NCBI GenBank assembly: GCA_013399015.1
Contig: VWZX01009988.1
Coordinates: 186,001 to 250,000 of the forward strand
Direction of reading: 5' to 3'
Length of the DNA stretch: 64,000 nt
Source: Galbula dea
Lineage: Eukaryota > Chordata > Aves > Piciformes > Galbulidae
Shown: positions 50,037 to 62,666 of the stretch, piece after piece
Numbering within the stretch: the stretch's first letter is position 1
Layout of the letters: each line of letters begins with the position of its first letter
Notes under the pieces: model-generated
What the model was told of the DNA's origin: nothing
The model's database searches: none
What the model saw: only the letters and a program-made list of their open reading frames with translations
Translations under genes and position numbers: made by a program

Positions 50037-52510
50037 CATACAACCCTTCATTCCTGTGATCTGCTTTCCTGTAGTTTAGCAGCAAGAAATACACCTCTCC
50101 ACATGGCCAGGCCTTTTTGGCCATCTGTGGTACACAAGGACACCAGTACAGCCATCACTTTAATTAATAACTCTCCATGGAGTATCACCATTCTGTAACA
50201 CACTGGCACCAAAGCAGAGGTCTGGAAGACAATTCTCTGGGACAGGCTCTCCTCCTGTGAGCACCAGGTTTGGTACAACATCACCCTGAAACACAACTGA
50301 GAATCTCAGGTGTAAACAGGTCATCCTCAGCTTGTGTTTGCCAAAAAGCATCAGTGAGAGGACAGGACACAATGGTTCTTGCAAGAGGAAGGAGCCAAGT
50401 ACAACCTGGCTTCCAGCAGGGAGCTTGTTAGTGCTGGAAACATTGCTGGCAGCACAAGAGCAAGTTGTCTGGGTGGAGTGAAGGCAACCTCACATCTTCC
50501 ATGACCCTAGATCATTCATGTGAACACCCTACATGAAGCAGCACTTTCTCTTTTATCCCCTGAAGCTGTTAGGACCACAGTGGCAAATCCATGGCCATTA
50601 GGTCACTCTGAGACCTGCTGACATGGACCATGACCAGCCACAGCCAAGCCCACTGCCACTCTCCTCCAAGTCTATAGGATGAGTGATCAATGGCATGGCC
50701 TTCAGCTGGTGATTATTTGCTGAGTGTTGCTCTCCCAAAGCTGGTAGGCTGGAGATCATAGCTGTCATGCTATTTGGGCTTTCAAACACACTGGACTTCA
50801 AGACAACAACTTTGAGATCCTGCCATCCCTGCAGACATACAGGAATCACCACTATGTACAACACAGGAACAGTGTTCTCAGGGGACTGGAGTCATTTCCT
50901 CTCCTTGCAGTTCTTTCACTTCTTTCTGCTTATTCCTCATTCATCCCTAAATCATCTCTTAAGCATGCACTAGCCTCAGGAGATGACACATCTGGGCACT
51001 GGACAAGAGGCCAAAAGTTTTGCTTTGTGAGCTGCTCAGAGGGTTGACTGGGCATGAGTGAGCATGAAATAGCTCAGCAAAGGAAACTTCTTAACATTAA
51101 AAAGAACAATCTCATCACAGGGGCTGGGAGCTACAGCAAGGAAGCTGTTCTCCCTAAGGTGTTGAGCTATTCAGTGACCACGTGGGAAGGCAGAGCTGTC
51201 TTCTGCTCTCTAGATACTTCTGGAATGCCTTCTTCCACATCACTCAGTATCTCTGTTTCTGGTATGTCCCTCCTGCAGCTCTCAGCACGTGCAACAGGTT
51301 TGAAATCTCTTTTGTTATGACAATGCCATCACCTCTCCAAAGCACTATGGGACACTGACCACACACAGAACATGGTGCATCAGCTACCAGACACCTCCAG
51401 GAGAAAGAGCTTGTCCAGGGTTTGATGACACTTCAGCCTTAGGGCAAAAGCCAGAGCTAGAGAAGCCCTGGTGACCACACGGACCTTGGTGAATGATCAG
51501 CAACTCACCCATGTGGTTTCACCCCAGGGTAAAACCAGCAAAGCTCAACTTCTTCCTGTGAATCACCCTAAGAAAACAGCCCCAATTAAAACACAAAATC
51601 ATTGCACCACACACCAACTTGTGCAGGGATTTATTTTTAGAAGCAGCTTAAAATAGAGCGAGGGTTAACCTTGTTTAATACCATTGCCCTCCTGCTCTGG
51701 TAGAGGATGGGACATGAGGACACACTCCTGGGCAGAGAGACACCTCACACCCTGCACCAGGGCTGGAACACACCATGGAGCTGAGAGGAAGCACTGGAGA
51801 AACAGGAGGGAAAGAAGTTCACAATTGTTTTTAACACCTCACTGCCAATGTAATGAGATGCCAGGGCTTAAAGAGAGGAGTGAAAAGGGATGAGACAAAG
51901 AAGATTTTGGAAAGAACTCTGTATTTCCCACTAGAAACTGGAAAGAAAAAGCTGAGTGTAACTGTGGGGAAGGGGTTTGGTTTCTGACAGCCAGCCCTGG
52001 GCCTGAAACAGTCTCAGATGCAATGTGGACTCCATTTGAAACACCAATACTGCTGTGAAACCAGGCCTTGATGGAAAGACTTGAGGGCTTATCCTGACCT
52101 GGCACCTTCAGCACACCCTTCAGCACCAGTAAAGGAATGGAAGGGAAAGGCAGGCAGCCCCTGCACCTTCTCATGCTCTTTGCCCTTTTGTGAAAGCACA
52201 TAGGAAAATTCCAGCCAGGAAGACACTGCTGAATTCTAGCAAGATTAAATGTGAAGGACACACCTCAAAAACACCAGAGGTTCATGGCACTGTGAAACTG
52301 AGCAAGAAAAGAAGAGCTGAATTCAAACAGAAGGGAAAAGAGCAGTCAGATGAGATTTGAAAGCGATGAGGAAGAGACTCTGCAGAGGAGCCTGGGCCAG
52401 TGCACGTGGCTGCTGCTGCTTCTGTCTCCACAACATCAAACCTTCCCATTTAACTGATGAAGATGTAGAGTAATGGTCATAGCAGCCACACAGCTATTTC
52501 CACAGGGAAA

Positions 52511-52780
52511 ATCATAGAATTGTTTAGGTTGGACCTTTAAGATCATCAAGTCCAACCATTAACCCAGCACTGCCAGGTCACCACTGAACCATGTCCCTCA
52601 GCACCACATCTTTTAAACCCCTCAGGGATGGTGACTCCACCACTGCCCTGGGCAGCCTGGGCCAGGACTTGACAACCCTTTTGAGGGAGAAATTGTTCCT
52701 AATGCCCAACCTAAACCTCCCCTGGTATAACTTGAGGCTGTTTCCTCTTGTCCTATTGCTTGTTCCTTGGAGACGAGACC
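52511..52780 (-). mobile_element. CR1 3'-end fragment
   Basis: atcatagaattgtttaggttgg, aagtccaaccattaaccc and the tcagggatggtgactccacc block mark it. It breaks off after the ttgaggctgtttcctcttg segment. Confidence 0.93.
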
Positions 52781-55700
52781 AACAGATGACAATACATCAG
52801 TACTGTTGACTATAATACAGCAACTCTATTGCAAAACTCAAAGTCATCTTAATATTTAGCTTTCTGAGGGATAAATCTGAAATGAGAACAGAGAGAGGAA
52901 TTTGCTGGAGCATTACCTCATTTGACAGCTACTGTTCTGCAACCTTCTCTATACATGGATACATATGGGCAACACATATGCAGTGTCACCCAGATTTGTT
53001 TGGTGAAGATCTGAACAGCTTTGCAGGAATGGAAAACACTAAGAGAAAGAAGCAGTAAAAAAATAAAAGTGATGGGAAAAGTACCAGTGGCATATGCAAG
53101 TGAGAAAAGAGATGGCTTTTGGTGAGGCACACATAGTGGAAAATTACAGGAGGATTGCTCCAGAGGGAAAAAGCCATGTGTGGGATGGGGCAAGGATGCT
53201 GCAGAGATCAGGAGCAGAACTAGGCTGATGTCAGAGGAGAGAGTTGGGAAAATTACTCAAAAAAATAATAAAAAGAGCTGCAACCAGAGAAGAAACCTGT
53301 TGGAAGTCATGAGCACAGGGGGAGCTGGGCCACCTACAGATGGGCAATATGGCAAAGGTGACAGGAGATGGATTCACTGGCAACAGAAAATGGAAGAGGA
53401 GATGGAGAACTGATGGCTGGCTTTAAACACTGGATGCAAGAGAACTCTCCCTAGAAGCCTAGTCAGGCAGAGATTTATACACTGCAACATGGGAAACAGG
53501 TCCAAAATGTTACTAAAACTCCTAAAGGTTTTAAACAAAACTCTTTAGACACGTTTTTATTTTACATAAATAAAAAACCAGACAGGTAAACGAATCCTAA
53601 GTAACCTGATGAGGACTCTTGCAGTGGTTAAGGATCATTTTCTGGTACTGTAGGCTTTTTTCCCCCCTCTCCCCAAAAAGAATTGCCTTTGAGCACCTGC
53701 TTTTACCACCACCAGACTAGGTAGCACATCCAAGTTGAATTGCATGATGGTCAGGAGAGATTTCACCCACTCAATAAAATGCAGGGAATAAACACAAAGT
53801 CATTCCCATGATGTACTTACTCTCTACAGGGATATTTTAGGCTTTTTCTTTCCATCAGTTCTATGTACTTAAAGTCCTTGAAAATATCCAATTGCAAGTC
53901 TTTGAACTTCATTCCTTCTCAAAACCTTGTGACTTTGGGAAAGACATCCAGGTCACAGAGGAGAGGATGAGCAGCAGTATTCCTCAGCCAGGCTCGCTAT
54001 GAGCCTAGCACAACACAGGCCTCCTGTGCCTCAGTTTCCCCCTTTGCAACATGGGACTAGTGTTTCTGGCTAGAAATCCTGAGTCACTAATCAGGCCTAT
54101 GAAGCCTGAGGTGAAAGGCAAACAGAAGCCACCAGATGTTCCAGAGAAGATGAGGCTGGAAACCCAAGAGCTCCTCTGACAAACACACAGGGGTTGAGGG
54201 TGCAGTTAACTAACCCCAGCTTTATGCTCCTCCTGAGAGAGGAGCAAGAAACAAACTCTCATCTGAGTTCATCTGCAACCAATCACCTTCAGGGTCCATC
54301 CACTGCTTTTGTTTTCATTCCTTGTCTGTTAAACACTGACAATCACAGGGACACACACAGTGGCTGTGGTCTCCATGGGCAGCATCTGGCCCTGCTCCTG
54401 TGTTAAGACTATAAGCTTGGTCTCTTAAAGCTTCACTCATCAGACCCCATGGAAATTCATAAACCCTGGAATGATTCCTATTTCCTGGAATAACCTTTCC
54501 CATCTCCACCAAAATGAACTTCTGTGATTGTCCACTGGTGCAGACACAGTGTTTGAGCCAAGCAAAGGACAGAGATCATCTCCTCAGACACACACCTGCT
54601 GCCACCTCCAGCAGGTCCAACCCAGCCCCACCAGCACCAGCTGCCTCCTGGGTGTGTGAGCCATGAACCAAACCCTGTTTGCTCTGCTCACCTTTGTCTC
54701 TCAGCCCCAAACACTCTTCAGTAAGGAAGTGTTTGCAGAAGAGTAGCTAGAAGGGTGACTGGAAGGGGAGCTTCATGGAGAAGGAAGGAAAGAAGAAAAC
54801 TGTAACAAACACCTGGGGAGAAGTTGACTTGCTAACTGTCCAAGAAAGCACAGCTTCTGTTCTCCCCAGCTCCTGGGCCTGCACATAACTGCTCTTGTCC
54901 AGGCACTGATGTAGCAAATACACTTATTTCTCATTAGAAAGCTTCAAAGGGGCCCATGCCATCTCTTGCTCTGGGATACCCCAGGGAGCTGCACTGCCTT
55001 TTGGACCTTTTGCAAGGCAAAAGCAGCACTGCAGGACACTGCCAGAGCCTGAACTGCCAAAGACACATGGAGCAGGTGCCCCAGGTGGCCTGGCTCTAGC
55101 ACAGTTTGGTATCGTTACAAGGGATTTGAATGATGGAACAGAGTATGCTTACTAAAACTGCTGCTGACACCAGGCTGGGACAGGCTGCAAGTACTTCAGA
55201 GGTCAGGATTAGGATTCAAAATTATCTTGATAAATTGTAGAAATGGTCTGGAAAAAAAAAAAGAGAAAAAGAAAAAGACAATTGAGGAATGATGGGTGAA
55301 CAGTGCTAAGACAGGAATAATCAATGACACAGTCACAAGGGAAATAAATATCAGCTCACAAAGGTTCTTTGTTTTGGAAAAGGATCTCAGGATTCCCATG
55401 GATCCCAAAGCAAACAGGAGCTGGACATAATCATGTTACTGCAATAACCCCAACCATCACACTGTGGCACATAGAGAGGTGCACTGGCCACCAGCTCCAC
55501 AGAGGAAACCTCTCCTTTCTGTAGCACTACTGAAGCTCTGATACTGGACACTGCATTTCAGCAAGGTGACAGAGAAAAACCCAATGCAGACAGCAAGAGT
55601 GATCAGAGATTGAGAGAGCACAGGCTGGAAAATCAGTGGAAAAAAATCACAATCATCTGGAGCAAAGAGCAAGGATGGCAGGGTCATAATGGTCTTCAAA

Positions 55701-56767
55701 CACAGCAGGAAGGCAACAACAGAAAGGAATAAATAATCTTCTTGGCTTGTCAAGGGTAGCACAAGGTGTCACAGTCTTAAATTGCACTAAGAAACACAGG
55801 TTAGACACTAGAGTTTCCCAACTGAGGGAAGGAAAGCACTGAGAGATCCAAGGAGCTGTGGGTCCCCAGCATTTGGGTCAGAAAGTTAAGGCACTGTCCC
55901 TCAGGAAGAGGCATGGAAGAGAAGCCTTTACCTTGCAGCCTTAATTTGCTTTGTTCCAAAGGGTAAAAGAAAAAGCAAAAGCTAAGGAAGCAACCCACTG
56001 ACTGCCCAGCTGAACCCACATAACCCAACTGTTAATTAATGACATTATGACAGCTAAAGTCGGGACCCTGCCCACCACATGATGCACACAGGCAGCTCAT
56101 CTTCCCAGCTGCTCTCTAGCTACACAGACCAGGTGGGGGGAAAGAAGTGTTCTGTCAATGTTATGGAGAAGAAACTGAGACTTGAAGAGATCCTGCCAAT
56201 GCCAATGGCATAGAGAGGATCTGCAACTCCAAAAGCAGAGCCCAGCCCACTGGCATGATCTCAAAATGACCCTTCCAGGTAGGGAAAGACTAAAAAGCAT
56301 GCTCAGGAGAGGTCTCAGACAAAGATTTGCAGATGCTCTGCTTGTGCCAGTACATAATAGGATCTCAAAGCAGTTTTATTTTGGAACAAATTTGCCTTCC
56401 CACATGGCATACCAAGTGTTTGTTCACAGGTGAATGACTGCAGCAGAAAAGCTCAGAGCTCTAATTTCTCATTAGAAGTAACCTGCACAGAATAGTGATG
56501 GGGCTGGAGGGAGGGCAGGAATCTGATGGCTGATGAGTGAAAGAAAGTATTTTTAGCAATTTTCCCTGAGTGCAAAAATAGATGTTTAATAAGCTGGCAG
56601 GTTGCTGTCAGCCACAGTAGAGGCTACAACAGGCACCTCAGCAGGGCTGGCAAAGGGTGACACAGCTCTGCTTTGAGTGGCAGGGGCACAGTTGGGTCCA
56701 GCCAAGCCACCCAGCCAGGAATCTTCCCTCTGCACACCCAGTGCACAGGCAGCCTCTGTTCTCTGCA

Positions 56768-57234
56768 GAGATGAAGATGAGGCAGGAGAGTGCCCAGGTG
56801 GCCAAGAAGGCCAAGAGCATCCTGGCTTGGATCAGCACTAGTGTGGCCAATGAGACTAGGGCAGGGATTGTCCTCCTGGACTGGGCACTGGGGAGGCCAC
56901 AGCTCCAATCCTGGGGTCAGGTTTGGGCTCCTTACTGCAAGAAGGACATTTTGGTGCTGGAGTGTATAAAAGGAAGGGCAAGAGGAAACAGCCTCGAGTT
57001 GCACCAGGGCAGGTTTAGGTTGGGCATTAGGAACAATTTATTCCCCAAAAGAGTTGTCAAGTCCTGGCCCAGGCTGCCCAGGGCAGTGGTGGAGTCACCA
57101 TCCCTGGTGGGATTGAAAAGATGTGGAGATGTGGTGCTGAGGGACATGGGTCAGTGGTGGATTTTCCAGTGCTGGTTGACAGTTGGACTTGACCTTACAG
57201 TTCTTTTCCAACCAAAACAATTCTACAATTCTGT
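56768..57234 (+). mobile_element. CR1 3' fragment with an internal deletion
   Basis: RT C-terminal coding sequence (gcccaggtggccaagaagg) is followed by a jump at about 56970 that removes the middle of the segment. It then continues to the 3' UTR and the tail ttctacaattctg. The deletion brings frames together and produces a 260-codon chimeric ORF, which is not a gene. Confidence 0.93.
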
Positions 57235-57282
57235 CTTCACTAATGATCTTCTCATTGCTTATCAATACTTCATGGGTGGGGG

Positions 57283-57585
57283 GCAGGAGGATGGGGCCAG
57301 GCTCTGTTCAGTGGTGCCCAGGGACAGGACAAGAGGGAACAGGCACAGACTGGAGCAGAGGAAGTTCCATCTGAACAGAAGGAGGAACTGCTTGACTTTG
57401 AGGGTGCAAAGCCCTGGCCCAGGCTGCCCAGAGAGGTGATGGAGTCTCTGTCTCTAGAGACATTCCAAACCCAGCTGGACACCATCCTGTGCAACCAGCT
57501 CTAGGTGATCCTGCTCTGCCAGGGAGGTTGGAGTGGATGATCTCCAGAGGTCCCTTCCAGCCCCTAACACTCTGTGATTCTGTGA
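57283..57585 (+). mobile_element. CR1 3'-end fragment, CCAGCAGGGTCACC-type subfamily
   Basis: It begins gcaggaggatggggccagg and ends with taacactctgtgattctgtga. It lies only about 50 bases after the preceding CR1 in the same orientation, but comes from another subfamily, so it is a separate insertion. Confidence 0.93.
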
Positions 57586-58099
57586 CCTCAAGAGACCAAA
57601 AGGGGCTCATTGAAGCCACTGCTATCCCCCAGCACCATCAGCCCTCATTGCTACCTGGCTGTAGATAAGTCAAGGAAAATTCAGTGCCAGAAGAGACATT
57701 AGAGATGCTTTTAACAGAAGTGAACTTTCATTTTAATAGGTAAGTAAAAATAAACAAATAAAGAGAGTATTTCAGACACCCACAGTGATGCAGAACAGCT
57801 CTGGCTTGAGCAGAGTCTTACTGTCACCTTGCTCCTCTACCAGTGAGGCTTCTCCAGGGCATCTCTGATCACAGAGAAGAGCTGCAATGTCACTGGGAAT
57901 GAAAGCCTAGCCTGGCCTTGCTGCCTTCCCCATGCATAAACATCTCCACAGATTGCCTCTCCTGCTGCCTCTGACAAGCTGAAGCTCCAGCCTTCACCAC
58001 AGCTGAGTTTGGGAGCATCCTGTGATGCTGGGAGCAGGAAGATTTCTCCTGATAAGGTAACTCAGTGTTAACTGGGAGGCATCTGTCCCTTCTGGGTTT

Positions 58100-58131
58100 G
58101 GGAGAGGGAGAGGGAGAGGGAGAGGGAGAGG
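58100..58131. repeat. (GGGAGA)n short array
   Basis: About five GGGAGA units directly adjoin the GGAAA array, making a compound purine-only tract of about 280 bases on the plus strand. Confidence 0.93.
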
Positions 58132-58382
58132 NAAAGGAAAGGAAAGGAAAGGAAAGGAAAGGAAAGGAAAGGAAAGGAAAGGAAAGGAAAGGAAAGGAAA
58201 GGAAAGGAAAGGAAAGGAAAGGAAAGGAAAGGAAAGGAAAGGAAAGGAAAGGAAAGGAAAGGAAAGGAAAGGAAAGGAAAGGAAAGGAAAGGAAAGGAAA
58301 GGAAAGGAAAGGAAAGGAAAGGAAAGGAAAGGAAAGGAAAGGAAAGGAAAGGAAAGGAAAGGAAAGGAAAGGAAAGGAAAGG
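58131..58382. repeat. (GGAAA)n microsatellite, about 50 units, with an ambiguous base
   Basis: About 250 bases of uninterrupted GGAAA follow a single 'n' at 58132. The array reads as an endless frame on either strand; these ORFs are artefacts. Its perfect regularity and the adjoining n suggest that the assembled length may be unreliable. Confidence 0.98.
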
Positions 58383-60949
58383 CAGCAGCACAGGCACTTG
58401 AGGTAAAGTAGCTGTTATCACCCTCTCCAAGGCTGCATGTTTCATCTCCAGGCAATGACTCAGTGAAAGCAGCTTGAACACAAGTGAAACATTCTCATCC
58501 CAGCCAAGCTGTCCTCACAGAGCCAGGGGAGGGTCAGAGCTCCTCTGACCTGACACCACACATTCCTGGAAGATGGTGCCACTACCAGACACACTGCTCA
58601 CTGCTCCCACCACCCTCTGCAGACAGGGAAGGGCCTTGCTGCTTCTCCTTTCCTGTTGGACAAAGCTAGCAAACCCATTTAGATGAAAAATCTCTATTTC
58701 AGGTTGAAAACAACTTTGTAAATCACACAACTGGTCCAGCATGGAGACATCTGGCAAGTCTCCCTTGCAGTGACTCTGAACAGGGTGCTACCATGCTGCT
58801 TAGCTCTGCTCTCTGCAGAGCTGCTGGCAGGATTTCAGCTCATCTCACCCCACCAGGGCTGTGCCCCAAGTAGATTTGCAGGACAAGATGCAGCCAATTA
58901 AATGAGCAACTGAAAGCATCCAAGGTCTTGATTCAGCAGCTGAGAACAGGCAGTAGCAATGCTGAGGTTTCTCAGGAGGTAAAACAGCACTGAGGAACCA
59001 GATTTCTGTAGTGGTTATTCAGCCACTAAGAAGAAAAATACATAAACCAACCATGTCTGTGCTATTTCACCCTGCTGACAGGAAAGAGCTGGACAGGGCC
59101 ATTGCTTCTGAGCTTAATTGCATCTGATGCTTCTAAGGGTGAAGGAAAAGAGTACTTCATAAGCCAAGGACCAAAAAAGTTAATATATTATACTGCAGCA
59201 AGAACACAGCATCTTCAGAGCTTCAAACCTTTCCCTCCCCACACCCTCATCTGTGAAATCAGAGATTTCTTAATTCTTTTCCTTTTTTTTCTCACTAATG
59301 CTTTTTGCTCATTTCCTGCCTGGCCTCATACTCTTATAACAATGAATCAGGATTAATTAACATCACTGTCAAGATTAAGATCATGCCCAAACAGCACTTT
59401 CTTGTCATCATCTAGGGAATTAACCTAAAGCCCATGTAGTGATGGACTGCCCACACTGCCAGGCTGGGCTAACCCAGCTCACCCATGGGTGCTGGTGCTC
59501 CCAGGTGAAACCAGCATTGCCTCTTAGCACAAATCTCTTGCTCTGGGGAAACTCAAAGACCATTTCCCCAAGCTGGTTCTTTGTTTTCCACACACCTCTT
59601 CTAAAGCCACCACCACCACTCACTTTCCCATTGCCAGGCAGGAAGCAAGAAGCCATGCAGAAGCCTGAGGCTGTGGTCTGAGGTGAAGATGGACTTTGAG
59701 CATGATACTACAAGCCACACAACAGGTATAAAAGGAAAAACAAGCCCAGCAGTCTGTGGTGCTCTGAAATCAATGATTAGCAGCTGAGAGGGAATGTTTT
59801 CTGGACTCTCTTCCACATATAGACCTCCATCCTTACCAAGCTCTATATCCTCACAGAGTTAAAACCATGCAGTTCCAGGCAGCTTTTTGTAAGACCAAGG
59901 AGACCAGAAGGTCTTGGCTTCCTCATCTTCTGAGCATTTGCTCAGCAGGCTCCTGAAAGTTCAAACCATGTGTCTCAGCAAAAAGGTGAGGTGAAATGGT
60001 GGGATGCCACCCCATCAGCCACCTCCCTACAGGGGACAGAAGATGCCTCCTCAGCCAGGCAGCTCAAACCTCTCCAGCTTGGCAGGGATCCACAAAACTG
60101 CCTCTCCAGACCAGATGATGCAGCAGATAACTACAGCATCACAAGCATGCTTGATGTCTTGACTTGAAGACCCTCAGGAGATCTGCAGCCCCCTCCCTTC
60201 CCAAGTTTTGTCTACACATTATAAACACAATGTTCTCAGAAGAAATCTGCTGTCAAACATGACAGAGTGTCTGTGGCAGTTTCTGCAGCTACTCATTCAT
60301 CTCTCCCACAGCCACATCAACAGCAGATCAAGAACAACAGAAAAATTATTCATGTGGCACATTGCTGCTGCTCCTTGGTTTCATTTGACTGCAGCATGGT
60401 ATTTCAGGAGGTTTTCAAGATGTTAAAAAGCATGACCTTTGCCTTTAGAAATCATGAAGAGAAGCAAAGAGTCTCACAGGTATGGGGAAATGTCAGGCAC
60501 TTTAACTTTTTGACAGCTCTGCAGAGTAGCAGCACTCTGCTGAGCTAAAGGAAGTGGAGTCAGGCTATGAACTGAGATTGAACCATGAGACCTGAGCTTA
60601 GGATGTAATTGCTTAGAGAAAGGAGTGTAAAAGGAAAGCAGCATCTCTTTGCAGAGCACTAGCCTCCACCTCTGAGCAGAAGGCATCACATGGACAGTTA
60701 TCTCAGCAAAAAAAGAAGATGGCCAAATATATGTACCAATGATTCACAAAGATGAAAATCTTTGCTTAATCTTCCCAGCAGCACAAAATGACAAATCTCC
60801 CTTTCCAGCCTCCAAAATACAAATACCCAGGCTTCTCCCAAGAGGGAGCCACCAGAAAGCTCACACCACCCTTCCCACCCCATCTGCAGGGAGGGCAGAG
60901 GTCACAACTGCCATGGCTCCCTGCAATCCTCTGTACAACCACACTGAAG

Positions 60950-61010
60950 TCACAGAATCACAGAATTATCTGGGTTGGAAGAGACCTCCAAGATCATCAA
61001 GTCCAACCAG
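60950..61010 (-). mobile_element. Short CR1 3'-end fragment
   Basis: About 60 bases of tail only: tcacagaatcacagaatta, then gttggaagagacctccaag and the atcatcaagtccaacc block. It is well preserved in sequence despite its length. Confidence 0.92.
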
Positions 61011-61332
61011 AACCTTCAGGGGCTTTAAGGCTTTAGCAGCATGACAAAGCTACCCCAGGACTAGATGAGCTCTCTGTAGTGTGGCATGCCCAACAGAAGT
61101 TCATCTCTGCACTGGACATGCTGAAATGCCACAGCACCTTCACCTCACTGCTCAAGAAGCTCCCACATAGGAGCAATTTCTATGCCAGCACTCACATTCT
61201 TCAACCTTCTCATCTGAAGGAGAACAGCAAAGTGTAACCTTGAGAACAGCACCCAAGAGTAATTAACGTTTATATTCCACTCATGACCCAGACCCAAAGG
61301 ACAGAGCAAAACTGAGGGGGTTTTGCTTTGTG

Positions 61333-61365
61333 GAAATAAATAAATAAATTAGTAAATGAATAAAG
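61333..61365. repeat. (TAAA)n simple repeat
   Basis: AAATAAATAAATAAAT followed by two degenerate units. Confidence 0.85.
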
Positions 61366-61915
61366 GGAGCAATTCTCTTCTGTGCAGAGAAGTTGAAAAG
61401 TTCTGCTGAGCTTCTGCTGGATGACACACCAAAGAACCACAAGTGCAGAGCCCAAAGGAGACAAACGGCTGATGCAAACGGAAAACAATGCAGCGAAAGG
61501 AAGTCATTCTGTAAGGCAACTACTTTGTTCTTTCAGGGGCTTTTTTGGGGGTAGCTTCTTTCCATAGAAAGTTTCCACTACAGTTATTTAAATGAAATTT
61601 GTGCATATTTTTGTCCTCAAACTCGTGAGGCTGTGTAGCAGGAGCTCTGCTGAAAATCAGTAAATCAAGATCTAACTGTGCACAGGTCCAGGTTCTTTGG
61701 GCAGAAACAGAGAGAAAACACAAGCAATGCTCCCAAACTGTCAGTGAGGCATCTGCTGAAACTAAAGCCTGGGAAGACCTTGAGATACCATTCAGAAAAG
61801 CCACTGGAGATGGTTCTGGGGGGACAAAACTGTCTGAAAGCATGTGAAAAGTGAGAGTCTGAAGGTACCTGCACAGGCACACACATCCTGAAAGGTCTCT
61901 TCCAAGCCAAAATAT

Positions 61916-62240
61916 TCACAGAATCACAGAATTACTAAGGTTGGAAGAGACCTCTAAGATCATCCAGTCCAACCATCAACCTGCCACCCCCATGCCACTA
62001 GACCATGGCCCTGAGTACCACATCTAGATGGTTTTTGAACCCCTCCAGGGATGGTGACTCCACCACTGCCCTGGGCAGCCTGGGCCAATGCCTAACAACT
62101 CTTGCTGGGAAGAAATTGTTCCTGATCTCCAATCTAAACCTCCTCTGGTGCAACTTGAGGCTGTTTCCTGCAGTCCTCTCACTGGTAACCTGGGAGAAGA
62201 GCCTGACTCCTATCTCGCTCCAACCTGCTTCAGGAGGAGG
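61916..62240 (-). mobile_element. CR1 3'-end fragment
   Basis: It starts with the complete tail (tcacagaatcacagaatta), continues with the catccagtccaaccatcaa block and reaches C-terminal coding sequence (taacctgggagaagagcc). Its nearest relative here is 44288-44527. Confidence 0.94.
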
Positions 62241-62389
62241 AACCTCCTCTTCTATGACTCTCTGATCTTTATGGGATGGGGCAAAAGAGGGAGAGAGAAG
62301 AGGTGAACATTAGGAAATTCCTCTACTTGAAACCTCTCAAGGCTGAACAGACATCCTCACACTCCTTTCCAGGATGCAGACTTCCATTA

Positions 62390-62666
62390 TCACAGAATCA
62401 TAGAATCATCTGGGTTGGAAGGGACCTCAGAGGTCATCTAGTCCAACCCCCCTAGAGTGAGCAGGGACATCCCCAACTAAATCAGGTTGCTCAGAACCTT
62501 GTCTGCCTTCACCTTGAATGCCTCCAGGGACGGGGCCTCAACACCTCCCTGGGCAACCTGTTCCAGTGTTCCACTGCCCTCATGGGAAGGAACTTTCTCT
62601 TACTATCTAACCTAAATCTACTCTTCTCTAATTCAAAGCCTTTACCCCTTGTCCTTTTGCTAAAGG
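62390..62666 (-). mobile_element. CR1 3'-end fragment, distinct subfamily
   Basis: The tail tcacagaatcatagaatca is followed by gtcatctagtccaaccccc and gagtgagcagggacatccc, which differ from the other copies here. It ends near ttgtccttttgctaaag, 150 bases from the preceding CR1. Confidence 0.93.

Noticed and set aside
56657..57439. 260-codon plus-strand ORF
   Set aside because: It fuses two CR1 fragments and the sequence between them, with an internal deletion in the first. It is not a host gene.
58065..58406. Lys/Glu/Arg or Phe/Leu/Ser repeat proteins
   Set aside because: These are direct translations of the GGAAA satellite in different frames.
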